This document shows, in pieces, positions 45,068 through 52,865 of a stretch of DNA of 64,000 nucleotides. The stretch comes from Lentzea waywayandensis. GTDB taxonomy: Bacteria > Actinomycetota > Actinomycetes > Mycobacteriales > Pseudonocardiaceae. Numbering within the stretch: position 1 is the first letter of the stretch; every line of letters starts with the position of its first letter. The position numbers and the translations under genes were made by a program. The DNA is taken from positions 1 to 64,000 of the forward strand of contig NZ_FOYL01000010.1 of the NCBI RefSeq assembly GCF_900115955.1, in the 5' to 3' direction. The notes beneath the pieces were generated by a model that saw nothing but the letters and a program-made list of their open reading frames with translations, did not search any database and was not told the origin of the DNA.

Positions 45068-45712
45068 TCAGAGTCCGGCGTCGCCGCTGGGCAGCTTGTC
45101 CAGCCATCCAGGTGCCAGCCGGATCCGTCCCACGTGTGACGACAGGTCTTCCGGATAGATGGGGCCGAACCGGCGCCAGAAGTCGACGAACACCCACGGC
45201 GAGTCCAGCGCGAACTCGTCGTCCGGGAAGGCCTTGCCTGCCTCGTCGTCTCCCAGATGCACGAGGTACGGCACCAGATCGCCGACCGGGCAGCCGACCG
45301 CCTCGGCGATCACCGCCGGGTGGCCCGCGTACTTGGCACTGAGGCGGGCGACTTCGTCGGCGTCGTCGGTGAAGTAGTCCGGCATCGAGGCGAACGTGTC
45401 CAGCAGCACGCCGTCTCGCAGCAGCGAATGGTTCCAGTAGTCGCCGTCGTAGATGCGCGCCGTGCTTGCCAGGGCACCGAGATCAAGGCTCATGAACTCC
45501 GCGGCGGCCAACTCGAAGAAGTACGCCGGCCAGAGGATCACCGTCCACCCGTTCACCGGCGGGAAGACCTGCACCTCGTCTTCCGTCGCCGGATCCGCGT
45601 CCGGGACGAGAGCCGCCGGGCAGGAGTGCTCCGCGAAGAACCTGCCGGCTGCGGCAAGCACGGCTCCCGCGTCCTCTACCCGGAAAGCCGTGGCCGCGGT
45701 GAACTCGCCCAC
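45068..45712 (-). CDS. hypothetical protein
   Basis: A 214-residue soluble protein from the GTG at 45712, beginning 'GEFTAATAFRVEDAGAVLAA' and rich in Asp, Trp and aromatic pairs ('GWTVILWPAYFFELAA', 'WVFVDFWRRFGPIYPEDLSS'). It has no signal or membrane span. I do not recognise the family; the composition resembles SMI1/KNR4-like or immunity-type proteins but no motif is decisive. An ATG 20 codons upstream (45772) would overlap the terminator hairpin, so the later start is preferred. Confidence 0.55.
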   Translation of the reverse strand: MGEFTAATAFRVEDAGAVLAAAGRFFAEHSCPAALVPDADPATEDEVQVFPPVNGWTVILWPAYFFELAAAEFMSLDLGALASTARIYDGDYWNHSLLRDGVLLDTFASMPDYFTDDADEVARLSAKYAGHPAVIAEAVGCPVGDLVPYLVHLGDDEAGKAFPDDEFALDSPWVFVDFWRRFGPIYPEDLSSHVGRIRLAPGWLDKLPSGDAGL

Positions 45713-45734
45713 GCGAAGAAACCCTTCAGCTGCC

Positions 45735-45768
45735 AGACAGGGGCCGCCCAGCCGGGCAGCCCCTGTCT
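45735..45768 (-). terminator. strong hairpin terminator after the cobC-Nif3-DUF164 operon
   Basis: AGACAGGGGC (45735-45744) pairs perfectly with GCCCCTGTCT (45759-45768), and the loop can pair again (GCCC with GGGC), giving a nearly continuous 14-bp stem. It lies 20 bases downstream of the DUF164 stop on the minus strand and upstream of the next minus gene, so it separates the two. Confidence 0.78.
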
Positions 45769-45787
45769 TCAACGACGATCTTCCGAG

Positions 45788-46525
45788 CTACAGGCCCGAT
45801 TCCGTGGTGCGGACCAGGATCGCGCCGCACTCCTCACACCGCACGACCTCGTCGGCCGCGGCTTCCTTGAGCTTCGACACCGCGCTGCGGTCCAGTTCGA
45901 TCCGGCACGCGCCACAGCGGCGGGACTGGATCAGGGCCGCGCCGATGCCGCGCTGCTCGCGCTGGCGGTCGTAGGCCTTGAGCAGGTCGTCCGGGAAGCC
46001 CTTCGCCATCACCGAACGGTCGGCGGTGCGGCGGGTCTCGGTCGCCTCCAGGTCGGCGAGGGCCTCGTCACGGCGGTGGCTCGCGTCCTCCAGGGCGACG
46101 CGGGCCTTGTCGAGTTCCACGCGCGCGAAGGAGGCGTCGGCGTCGACGGCTTCGCGGCGTTCCATCAGTTCCAGCAGGTCGTCTTCGAGGACGCCCTGGC
46201 GGCGCTGGATGGTGGCGAGTTCGTGTTCCAGTTCGGTGAGCTGCTTGGCGCCGACCGAGCCTGACTGCATCAGCTTGCGGTCGCGCTCCCCGCGGGCACG
46301 AACCTGCTCGATCTCGGTCTCCTGGCGCTTCACGTCGCGGTCGAGGTCGGTGAGCGTCGTCTCCACGGCCACCAGCGCGTCCTGCTTCGTCCGCACCTGC
46401 TGTTCGACCTCGTTGATCTCCGCGATCACGGGCAGCGTGCGGCGACGGTGGGTGACACGCGCCAGTTCGGCGTCGACCTCGGCCAGGTCGAGCAGCCTGC
46501 GCTGCACTGCGGGATCGGCTTTCAC
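45788..46525 (-). CDS. DUF164 coiled-coil protein with C4 zinc ribbon
   Basis: A 245-residue protein of the Rv2229c/CT398 type. Residues about 10-170 are a long antiparallel coiled coil rich in Glu, Arg and Leu; the last 60 residues form a C4 zinc ribbon with 'RRCGACRIEL' and 'VRCEECGAIL'. Structural work on relatives suggests nucleic-acid binding, with no defined function. GTG is chosen because GGAGGA lies five bases upstream; it overlaps the Nif3 stop by four bases (GTGA). This gene closes the operon. Confidence 0.88.
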   Translation of the reverse strand: MKADPAVQRRLLDLAEVDAELARVTHRRRTLPVIAEINEVEQQVRTKQDALVAVETTLTDLDRDVKRQETEIEQVRARGERDRKLMQSGSVGAKQLTELEHELATIQRRQGVLEDDLLELMERREAVDADASFARVELDKARVALEDASHRRDEALADLEATETRRTADRSVMAKGFPDDLLKAYDRQREQRGIGAALIQSRRCGACRIELDRSAVSKLKEAAADEVVRCEECGAILVRTTESGL

Positions 46526-47571
46526 GCATGTCCTCCTGCTGCTGTGCTCGTCACACCGACGGTCCACGGATCGGTCCGGCGAGTGGAGACGAGTACGTCG
46601 ACCCTACCGCCGAAGGCCTCCCGCAGGATCTCCGCCGCCTGCTCGCACCACGGCCACTCGCTGGCCCAGTGGGCGACGTCGACCAACGCGGGTCCGCCGG
46701 ACTCGATGTGCTCCGAAGCCGGGTGGTGCCTCAGGTCGGCCGTGACGTAGGCGTCGACGCCGGCGCGCTTCACCGTGCTCAGGAAGCTGTCGCCCGCGCC
46801 GCCGCACACGGCGACCCGTTTGATCAGGCGTTCCGGGTCTCCGGCCGCCCGCACGCCCTGCACGGTGACGGGCAGCGCGTCGGCCACTCGCTGGGCGAAC
46901 GCCCTGAGCGGCTCTGGTTCGGCGAGCTCACCGATGCGGCCCGAGCCGGTGGCGCCCGGCAGGTCGACGGTCTCGTGCAGTGTGAAGGCCAGTTCCTCGT
47001 GGGCGTTCCGGAGTGCGCTGATGACCGCGTTGCGGCGTGCGCGCGGCACGACGACCTCGATGCGCGTCTCCTCGTGCCCGGTCAACTCGCCGACCGCGCT
47101 CGCGCCCGCCTCGGTCAGCGCCTTGAGCACCTGCTCCGAGTCCGAAGCCGGCGCGTACGTGGTCAGCACGTCCATCGCGGCGTGCGGGGCGGCGTCGAGC
47201 GGGCCGGTGACGGTGAGCCCGATGGCTTTCGCGAGCGCGTCCGAGACGCCCGGCAACGCCGCGTCGGCGTTGGTGTGCGCGCAATACAAGGCGGCGCCGT
47301 TCCGGATCAGCTTGTGCACCAACGCGCCCTTGGGGTCGTCGGCCGGAACCCCGTTGACGCCTTTGAGAAGCAGCGGGTGGTGCGCGAGCACGAGCTGCGC
47401 GCCGCGTTCGACGGCCTCGTCCACAGTGGACGACGTGGGGTCGACGCAGACCAGGACCCTGCTGACCTCCTCCTGCGGATCACCGCAGACCAGGCCGACC
47501 GCGTCCCACTTCTCGGCGGTCTTCGGCGGATACGCGGACTCCAGGACCGCGATCACGTCGGCGAGCTTCAC
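46522..47571 (-). CDS. Nif3-like dinuclear metal-centre protein (DUF34)
   Basis: A 349-residue NIF3/YbgI family protein. The two metal-site blocks are visible: 'LVLAHHPLLLKGVNGV' near residue 60 and 'YCAHTNADAALPGVSDALA' near 95, then after an inserted PII-like middle domain 'VTADLRHHPASEHIESGG' and 'ALVDVAHWASEW' near 290-305. Some members are annotated as GTP cyclohydrolase I type 2, but this activity is not general. The ATG overlaps the stop of the aminotransferase gene (ATGA), so the three genes are coupled. Confidence 0.9.
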   Translation of the reverse strand: MKLADVIAVLESAYPPKTAEKWDAVGLVCGDPQEEVSRVLVCVDPTSSTVDEAVERGAQLVLAHHPLLLKGVNGVPADDPKGALVHKLIRNGAALYCAHTNADAALPGVSDALAKAIGLTVTGPLDAAPHAAMDVLTTYAPASDSEQVLKALTEAGASAVGELTGHEETRIEVVVPRARRNAVISALRNAHEELAFTLHETVDLPGATGSGRIGELAEPEPLRAFAQRVADALPVTVQGVRAAGDPERLIKRVAVCGGAGDSFLSTVKRAGVDAYVTADLRHHPASEHIESGGPALVDVAHWASEWPWCEQAAEILREAFGGRVDVLVSTRRTDPWTVGVTSTAAGGHA

Positions 47572-48563
47572 GCCAGTTCCTCCATCACTACCCGCAACGC
47601 GTCCACGAACACCGCGAACTCCTCCGGCGGCCGGATCGCCACGCGCAGGTACGTGTCGTCAAGTCCCGGGAACGTGTCGCAGCGCCGTACCGCGATCCCC
47701 TTGTCCCGCAACGCTTGCCTCGCACCCCTCGGCGCCCTGATCAGCAGGAACGGCGCTTTCGGGGCAACGACGACGAAGTCTTGGAGCTGCTCCAACGCGT
47801 AGGCCGCGTGCTGTTCGGCTTCCTGCGCGAACCGCGCGGACTCCTCGAGCGCCTCCGGCTCGCAGCACGCCGTGATCGCCTCCAGCGTGAGACTGCCCAC
47901 GGGCCAGTGCGGACGGCCGTGCGCCAGCCGCGCGAGGGTCTCCGGGTCGCCGAGGAAGTAGCCGGCGCGCAGGCCGGCGAGACCCCAGGTCTTGGTGAGG
48001 CTGCGCAGGACCAGCACGCCGGGGTCGTGCGCGAGCGACTCCGGTTCGCCGGGAACGGCGTCCATGAACGCCTCGTCGATGACCAGACGACCGGGCAACG
48101 CCTTGAGCTTCACGGCCTCGTGCAGCACCGACGTCGGGTTCGTGGGGTTGCCGATGACGGTCAGGTCGGCGTCCGACCGCACGTCGCCCAACTGGAAGTC
48201 ACCGTCGAGCAGCACGTGTTCGACCGGAATTCCGGCATCGCGAAAAGCCACCTCGGGTTCGGTGAACCCGGGGTGGACGATCGCGGCACGGCGCGGCGCG
48301 AGCTTCGGCAGCAGCGCGAAGCCCTCCGCGGCACCGTTGAGCAGCAGAACCTCGTCCGGTGAGCGCCCGTGGCGGCGTGCGACGGCCTCACGAGCGCGTT
48401 CTTCAGCCGGTTTCGAGGGGTAACGCCCGAGTCCGTCGAGCGCCGCGACCAGCCGTGCCCGCAGCCAATCGGGCGGGTGCGGCACCCGCACGTTGACGGC
48501 GAAGTCGGCGAGGCCTGGCGCGGCGTCGACGTCACCGTGGTGGCGCAGATCTGAGCTGGTCAT
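47568..48563 (-). CDS. cobC: CobC/HisC-like PLP aminotransferase
   Basis: A 331-residue fold type I aminotransferase that matches Rv2231c in place and order. 'DFAVNVRVPHPPDWLRARL' is the CobC-like start, 'LLLNGAAEGFALLPKL' the phosphate region, 'VIGNPTNPTSVLHEAVKL' and the PLP Lys in 'LRSLTKTWGLAGLRAGYF' near residue 205. CobC-type enzymes decarboxylate threonine phosphate to aminopropanol phosphate for cobalamin, which fits cobD nearby; HisC-like transamination is the other option. ATG with TAGAAT seven bases upstream suggests a leaderless operon head. Confidence 0.82.
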   Translation of the reverse strand: MTSSDLRHHGDVDAAPGLADFAVNVRVPHPPDWLRARLVAALDGLGRYPSKPAEERAREAVARRHGRSPDEVLLLNGAAEGFALLPKLAPRRAAIVHPGFTEPEVAFRDAGIPVEHVLLDGDFQLGDVRSDADLTVIGNPTNPTSVLHEAVKLKALPGRLVIDEAFMDAVPGEPESLAHDPGVLVLRSLTKTWGLAGLRAGYFLGDPETLARLAHGRPHWPVGSLTLEAITACCEPEALEESARFAQEAEQHAAYALEQLQDFVVVAPKAPFLLIRAPRGARQALRDKGIAVRRCDTFPGLDDTYLRVAIRPPEEFAVFVDALRVVMEELA

Positions 48564-48599
48564 CGCCGGAATTCTAGGCGACGGGCTCAGGTGCCCGCG

Positions 48600-48806
48600 T
48601 CACTGCATGTAGCGGCGGAGCTCGGTGAGGTGGCTGATCAGCTCGTCCAGCTGGAAGGCGTCGAGCTGCGCGGACTCACCGGGCGGGGTGCGGAAGCAGA
48701 CGCGACCCTTCTCGTTGAGGTACACCTCGAACGCACGACGGCGCCCGAGGGCGTCGGTACATCCGATGATCTCCCGTTGCGGGGGCACGTCGGTACCTGT
48801 CTGCAT
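48600..48806 (-). CDS. small conserved hypothetical protein
   Basis: A 68-residue protein, 'MQTGTDVPPQREIIGCTDAL' then 'FEVYLNEKGRVCFRTPPGES' and an amphipathic C-terminal helix 'FQLDELISHLTELRRYM'. It looks like a small beta-plus-helix domain. GGAGG seven bases upstream supports the ATG at 48806 over one ten codons earlier. I do not know the family. It stands alone between the cobC operon and the PASTA lipoprotein. Confidence 0.7.
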   Translation of the reverse strand: MQTGTDVPPQREIIGCTDALGRRRAFEVYLNEKGRVCFRTPPGESAQLDAFQLDELISHLTELRRYMQ

Positions 48807-48873
48807 GGGCGGCCTCCATGTCGTTTGTCCATACATCTTGCGACAACGGTTGAGCGTTACCGTGCGGCGGTAC

Positions 48874-49284
48874 TCACTCGCCGATCTTCTTGGCCGACAA
48901 AGTGATCACCGTGGTGCACTCGACAACCTGACCGGCGGCCACGCTCTGCGCCGTCGTCTCCCAGTTTCGATCGAGCACGAGCATCCGGCCTTGGCCCGTC
49001 GCGTCCTTCTCCTGCAGCGCGTAGAGGCCGGCGGCCTGCATCGTGTCCTGAGCGTACTGGTGCACCATGCCGACCACGTTGGGAACGGTGCAGGTCGTGG
49101 GCGCGGCGGCGACAGGAGGCGCCGCGGTCGTGGCGGCCGTGGCGGTGGACGTCCTCGTCTCAACGTGTGTGCTGGTCGCCTGAGACCCCACACCTGCCGT
49201 AGAGCCGCACGCGCCGACAACGGACAACGCGAAGACCGCACCCGTCGCCGGCAACAAGTTCCTCTTGTTCAGGTGCAGCTTCAT
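48874..49284 (-). CDS. PASTA-domain lipoprotein
   Basis: A 136-residue exported lipoprotein. The signal ends in a lipobox VGAC with Cys near residue 26, a Thr/Ala-rich linker follows (30-65), and residues about 68-132 form one PASTA domain ('VPNVVGMVHQYAQDTMQAAG', 'VLDRNWETTAQSVAAGQVV'). PASTA domains bind peptidoglycan fragments or beta-lactams in kinases and PBPs; single-PASTA lipoproteins are frequent in Actinobacteria and of unknown role. The gap of 129 bases to ptpA serves both genes. Confidence 0.8.
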   Translation of the reverse strand: MKLHLNKRNLLPATGAVFALSVVGACGSTAGVGSQATSTHVETRTSTATAATTAAPPVAAAPTTCTVPNVVGMVHQYAQDTMQAAGLYALQEKDATGQGRMLVLDRNWETTAQSVAAGQVVECTTVITLSAKKIGE

Positions 49285-49413
49285 CGTGTGCTCCAAGACC
49301 GATGCGGGCAGTTCGGCCGTTGCGTCGAGCCGGACCTCCCGCCCGTTACCCGCAGTGCTGAAAAGCCACTCGGTCGGACGACCTCCGTAACCAAATCCCT
49401 TAGGCTGCGCGAC

Positions 49414-49866
49414 ATGCACGTCTCGTTCGTCTGCACCGGCAACATCTGCCGCTCCCCCATGGCAGCGCTCGTCTTCCGGGAATGGCTGTCGCGGGAGGGA
49501 CTGTCGTCCCACGTCCAGGTGTCCAGTGCCGGCACCGGCGGCTGGCACGCCGGCGACCCCGCCGACCCGAGGACGCTGAAGACGTTGGCGGCCAACGGAT
49601 ATCCCACTGACCACGTGGCGGCACAGGTGTCCGATCTGCACCTGGACGCGGACCTGCTGGTGGCGCTCGACGCCGGGCACGCCCGCGCGTTGCGCCGGAT
49701 GGCCGATCCCGGCCGCGTCCGGCTGCTCCGTTCGTTCGATCCGGACGCCGACGGCGCGGACGTGCCGGATCCGTACTACGGCGACGATTCCGGGTTTGAC
49801 GAGGTGCTGGTCATGACGGAGGCGGCGATGCCGGGGTTGATCGCGTGGGTTCGCGAGCGGCTCTGA
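49414..49866 (+). CDS. ptpA: low-molecular-weight protein tyrosine phosphatase
   Basis: A 150-residue phosphatase with the P-loop 'VCTGNICRSPMA' (catalytic Cys7 and Arg13) and the general acid in 'VPDPYYGDDSGFDEVL' near residue 117. PtpA of M. tuberculosis is secreted and acts on host proteins; in other Actinobacteria it regulates secondary metabolism or is housekeeping. TAGGCT lies seven bases before ATG, a leaderless promoter. The stop lies 22 bases inside the fructosamine kinase gene, so the two are co-expressed. Confidence 0.93.
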   Translation: MHVSFVCTGNICRSPMAALVFREWLSREGLSSHVQVSSAGTGGWHAGDPADPRTLKTLAANGYPTDHVAAQVSDLHLDADLLVALDAGHARALRRMADPGRVRLLRSFDPDADGADVPDPYYGDDSGFDEVLVMTEAAMPGLIAWVRERL

Positions 49867-50576
49867 GGACGAAGCACCAGTCATCCCGGGCCACGGCTGC
49901 CGAGGCGGCCGGGCTGCGGTGGCTGCGCGTCGACGGCGGGCCGCCTGTTCCGTTCGTGCACAGCGCCGAGGGCAGCGCGCTGGTGATCGACGAGGTCGCG
50001 GCCGGTGAGCCGAATCTTCAGGCGGCCGTGACCTTCGGGCGCCGTCTGGCCACCCTGCACCTCGCGGGAGCCGAGGCGTTCGGCTCCGCGCCACCCGGCG
50101 GTCCGCGCGAGGCCACGATCGGCATGGCACCGATGGTCAACGAGCCCGCAGCGGAGTGGCCGTCGTGGTTCGCGTCACAACGCATCGAGCCGTACGCGCG
50201 GCAAGCGGGCATCGACGTGAGCGAGGTGTGCGCGCGGATCGGTGAGATCTCCGGTCCACCGGAACCTCCCGCACGACTGCATGGCGACCTGTGGAGCGGC
50301 AACGTGCTGTGGGGCGCCGACGGCCAGGTGTGGCTGATCGACCCCGCGGCCCACGGCGGGCACCGGGAGAGCGATCTCGCGATGCTCCGGCTCTTCGGCT
50401 GCCCGTTCCTCGACCACGTGCTGGGTGCCTACCAGGAGGTGGCGCCGCTGGCCGACGGGTGGCAGGCGCGGGTGCCGTTGCACCAACTGTTCCCGCTGCT
50501 CGTGCACGCCGTGCTGTTCGGCGGCGGCTACCGGTCGGAAGCCGTGGCCGCGGCCCACGCGGCCCTGCGAGGATGA
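49845..50576 (+). CDS. fructosamine kinase-family protein
   Basis: A 243-residue fructosamine-3-kinase-like protein. 'LHGDLWSGNVLWGADGQVWLI' holds the catalytic HGD and Asn near residue 145, followed by 'IDPAAHGGHRESDLAML', the family signature. These kinases phosphorylate sugar adducts on lysine for deglycation; a protein tyrosine phosphatase partner next door is usual in Actinobacteria and other bacteria. GTG start inside ptpA; the N-terminal ATP lobe is short, so an upstream start is not possible without longer overlap. Confidence 0.87.
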   Translation: MGSRAALRTKHQSSRATAAEAAGLRWLRVDGGPPVPFVHSAEGSALVIDEVAAGEPNLQAAVTFGRRLATLHLAGAEAFGSAPPGGPREATIGMAPMVNEPAAEWPSWFASQRIEPYARQAGIDVSEVCARIGEISGPPEPPARLHGDLWSGNVLWGADGQVWLIDPAAHGGHRESDLAMLRLFGCPFLDHVLGAYQEVAPLADGWQARVPLHQLFPLLVHAVLFGGGYRSEAVAAAHAALRG

Positions 50577-51130
50577 GGTTCATGAACCTCACCGGCTGGA
50601 CGTGGCTCAACGAACCGCGGAAGTGGTCGACCGACCCTCTCACCGTGCACGCCGACCCGAGCAGCGACTTCTGGCGCCTCACCGGCAACGGCATCGTCCG
50701 CGACAACGGCCACCTCTACGGCGTGAGCCTGACCGGCGACTTCACGATCACGGCGACGTTCACCGGCGAGTACGCGGCGCAGTACGACCACGCCGGTGTC
50801 GGGCTGCTGGTCGACGGCGAGAACTGGATCAAGGCCGGGGTCGAGGTGTTCGACGGGAGGCAGCAGGCCAGCACGGTGGTCACGCGGGGCTTCTCGGACT
50901 GGAACCTGGCGCTCACGGGGCCGTTCGAGCGTTTCACCATCAGCGCCGAGCGCAAGGGCGACGCGGTGTGGGTGCGGTACGGGACCGATGGTCAGGAGCC
51001 CGCGAACCTGCTGCGCAAGGCCTACTTCCCGCCGGAGCGAGAGGCCAAGGTCGGGATCATGGCGGCGAGCCCTGAGGGTGAGGGGTTCGTGACCCAGTTC
51101 CACGAGGTCCAGCTCACGCAACTACCGTGA
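50573..51130 (+). CDS. DUF1349 (concanavalin-like) protein
   Basis: A 185-residue beta-sandwich protein of the DUF1349/YesU-like group: 'LTGWTWLNEPRKWSTDPLTV', 'GVGLLVDGENWIKAGVEVFD', 'VVTRGFSDWNLA' and 'VGIMAASPEGEGFVTQFHEV' are the family blocks. It has no signal and should be intracellular; carbohydrate binding is presumed from the fold. The ATG overlaps the kinase stop by four bases (ATGA); an ATG three codons later also fits. It lies five bases before the SURF1 gene. Confidence 0.82.
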   Translation: MRFMNLTGWTWLNEPRKWSTDPLTVHADPSSDFWRLTGNGIVRDNGHLYGVSLTGDFTITATFTGEYAAQYDHAGVGLLVDGENWIKAGVEVFDGRQQASTVVTRGFSDWNLALTGPFERFTISAERKGDAVWVRYGTDGQEPANLLRKAYFPPEREAKVGIMAASPEGEGFVTQFHEVQLTQLP

Positions 51131-51134
51131 GGAC

Positions 51135-51953
51135 GTGCGGTTCAAGTTCCTCCTCAAGCCGGGCTGGCTGGCGCTGACCCTGGCCGTCTGGGTGTTCGCG
51201 GGTGCCTGCGTCTACTTCCTGTCGCCGTGGCAGTTCGGCCGCAACGACGAGCGGCAGCAGCAGAACTCCGCCATCACCAAGTCGTTGAAGAGCGACCCCG
51301 CCCAGTTCGGTGCGCGGCACGACGAGTGGCAGAAGGTCGAGATCAAGGGCCGTTATCTGCCGGAGTTGGAAGCACTGGCGCGGCTTCGGACCGTGCAGGG
51401 TGAGGCGGCGTTCGAGGTCATCACGCCGTTCGAGACCACGACGGGCCACCGGATCCTGATCGACCGCGGGTACGTGCGGCCGGTCAACGGCATCAAGCCG
51501 CCGGACTTCGCCAAGCCGCCGACGGAAGAAGTCACGCTCATCGGGCTCGCGCGGCCCAACGAGTCGAACGACCAGCCCGCGTTCCAGCAGGACGGTCGCC
51601 GGCAGATCTACTCGATCAACAACAACGCGGTCGGGGAGAACATCGAGCCCGGCTACTACCAGCTGATCGAGAACCAGCCGGGTGCGCTGGACACGCTGCC
51701 GTTGCCGCGGCTCGAGTCCGGGCCGTTCTTCTCCTACGCGCTGCAGTGGATCGCGTTCGGGGTCATGGCGGTCGGCGGCTGGCTGTACTTCACGATTCGT
51801 GAGGCACGGCCGGGTGGCGTGCTCTACGAGGGCAAGAAGAAAAAGAAGTCGATCGCCGAGCTACTTGCGGAAGAGAGCGACGAAGGCGCTGACGACGCCG
51901 GCGCCGAGGCCGACGACGCGGGACAGTTCCACGGCACGCGTCACGTGACCTGA
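51135..51953 (+). CDS. SURF1-family cytochrome oxidase biogenesis protein
   Basis: A 272-residue membrane protein with two spans (about 11-30 and 195-215) around an extracytoplasmic domain and a long acidic/Lys-rich cytoplasmic tail (225-272). 'LSPWQFGRNDER', 'VEIKGRYL', 'GHRILIDRGYVRP' and 'FSYALQWIAFGVMAVGGW' are SURF1 text. The family helps insert heme a into cytochrome c oxidase. It has the place and strand of Rv2235. GTG with TACCGT six bases upstream may be a coincidence of the preceding stop. Its last 93 bases overlap cobD. Confidence 0.9.
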   Translation: MRFKFLLKPGWLALTLAVWVFAGACVYFLSPWQFGRNDERQQQNSAITKSLKSDPAQFGARHDEWQKVEIKGRYLPELEALARLRTVQGEAAFEVITPFETTTGHRILIDRGYVRPVNGIKPPDFAKPPTEEVTLIGLARPNESNDQPAFQQDGRRQIYSINNNAVGENIEPGYYQLIENQPGALDTLPLPRLESGPFFSYALQWIAFGVMAVGGWLYFTIREARPGGVLYEGKKKKKSIAELLAEESDEGADDAGAEADDAGQFHGTRHVT

Positions 51954-52793
51954 GTCCGGGTTGCGGCCGTGGCCGAGCACCGGGCGTTCTTCGACGCCGT
52001 GCGAGTAGACGGTGCGGCCGCCCAGGCGGATCTCCAGGGCGCCGGCGAACGCCGCCTCGATCTGACCCGCGTTGGGCGACGGGTGGGCTGACGCGTCACG
52101 GCGCCACGTCTCCAACGCCTGCGAGGCCGAGCCGCCGACTACCGGGGCGCCGCCGACGGTCAGAAGAGCGGCCAGCCGCGCGGGCAGCAGGTTCAGCAGA
52201 TCGTCGAGGCGGGCCGAGGCCCAGCCGAACTTCAGGTAGCGCGGCGACTTGTGGCCGACCATCGCGTCCAGCGTGTTGGCGGCGCGGTAGCCCAGCAGGC
52301 CGGGGACCCCGTAGACCGCGCCCCAGAACAACGGCGCCACGACGGCGTCCGAGGTGTTCTCGGCCACGGACTCCACGGTCGCGCGGGCCAGGCCCAGGGT
52401 GTCCAGCCGGGCGGCGTCGCGGCCGCACAGGTTGGGCAAGCGCTCCCGCGCCGCCCCGAGGTCGCCGTCGGCGAGTTCGCGGCCCATCGACGTGCCCTCG
52501 GTGGCCAGGGAGTTGCCGCCCAGCACCACCCAGGTCGCCACGCCCGTCGCCAACGCCTGAGTGAGCCAGTGGCGGCGCGCGAGCCGCTCCACGGCGACGC
52601 CGGCTGCCACGGTCCCGCCGACCAGCACGGCCGTGTACGCCGCACCGGCGACCTGCGAGTCGGCGTAAAGACGCTTTTCGAGGGCCGCGGCCGACGACCC
52701 GAATGCCGCTACCGGGTGAAATCGGCGGGGATCGCCGAACACCGCGTCCGCCGCCACGCCCAGCAACAACCCCAACGCGCGACCCGCACCCAC
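51861..52793 (-). CDS. cobD: adenosylcobinamide-phosphate synthase
   Basis: A 310-residue CobD/CbiB membrane protein that joins aminopropanol to adenosylcobyric acid. Four to five membrane spans are seen. Family blocks: 'ADAVFGDPRRFHPVAAFG', 'LGLARATVESVAENTSDAVVAPLFW', read in two parts near residue 135-160, 'ANTLDAMVGHKSPRYLKFG' and 'RDASAHPSPNAGQIEAAFAGAL'. GTG start with GGGGAGG five bases upstream and a TACGGT box further up. It ends 93 bases inside the convergent SURF1 gene, in another frame. Rv2236c has the same position. Confidence 0.93.
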   Translation of the reverse strand: MGAGRALGLLLGVAADAVFGDPRRFHPVAAFGSSAAALEKRLYADSQVAGAAYTAVLVGGTVAAGVAVERLARRHWLTQALATGVATWVVLGGNSLATEGTSMGRELADGDLGAARERLPNLCGRDAARLDTLGLARATVESVAENTSDAVVAPLFWGAVYGVPGLLGYRAANTLDAMVGHKSPRYLKFGWASARLDDLLNLLPARLAALLTVGGAPVVGGSASQALETWRRDASAHPSPNAGQIEAAFAGALEIRLGGRTVYSHGVEERPVLGHGRNPDSGHVTRAVELSRVVGLGAGVVSAFVALFRK

Positions 52794-52865
52794 GGCAGCC
52801 TCCCCAGCTCGTCGAAGGCACCGTAGCGCCGCAGCACACCCGCACGCGCATTAGGGTGGCCGGTC

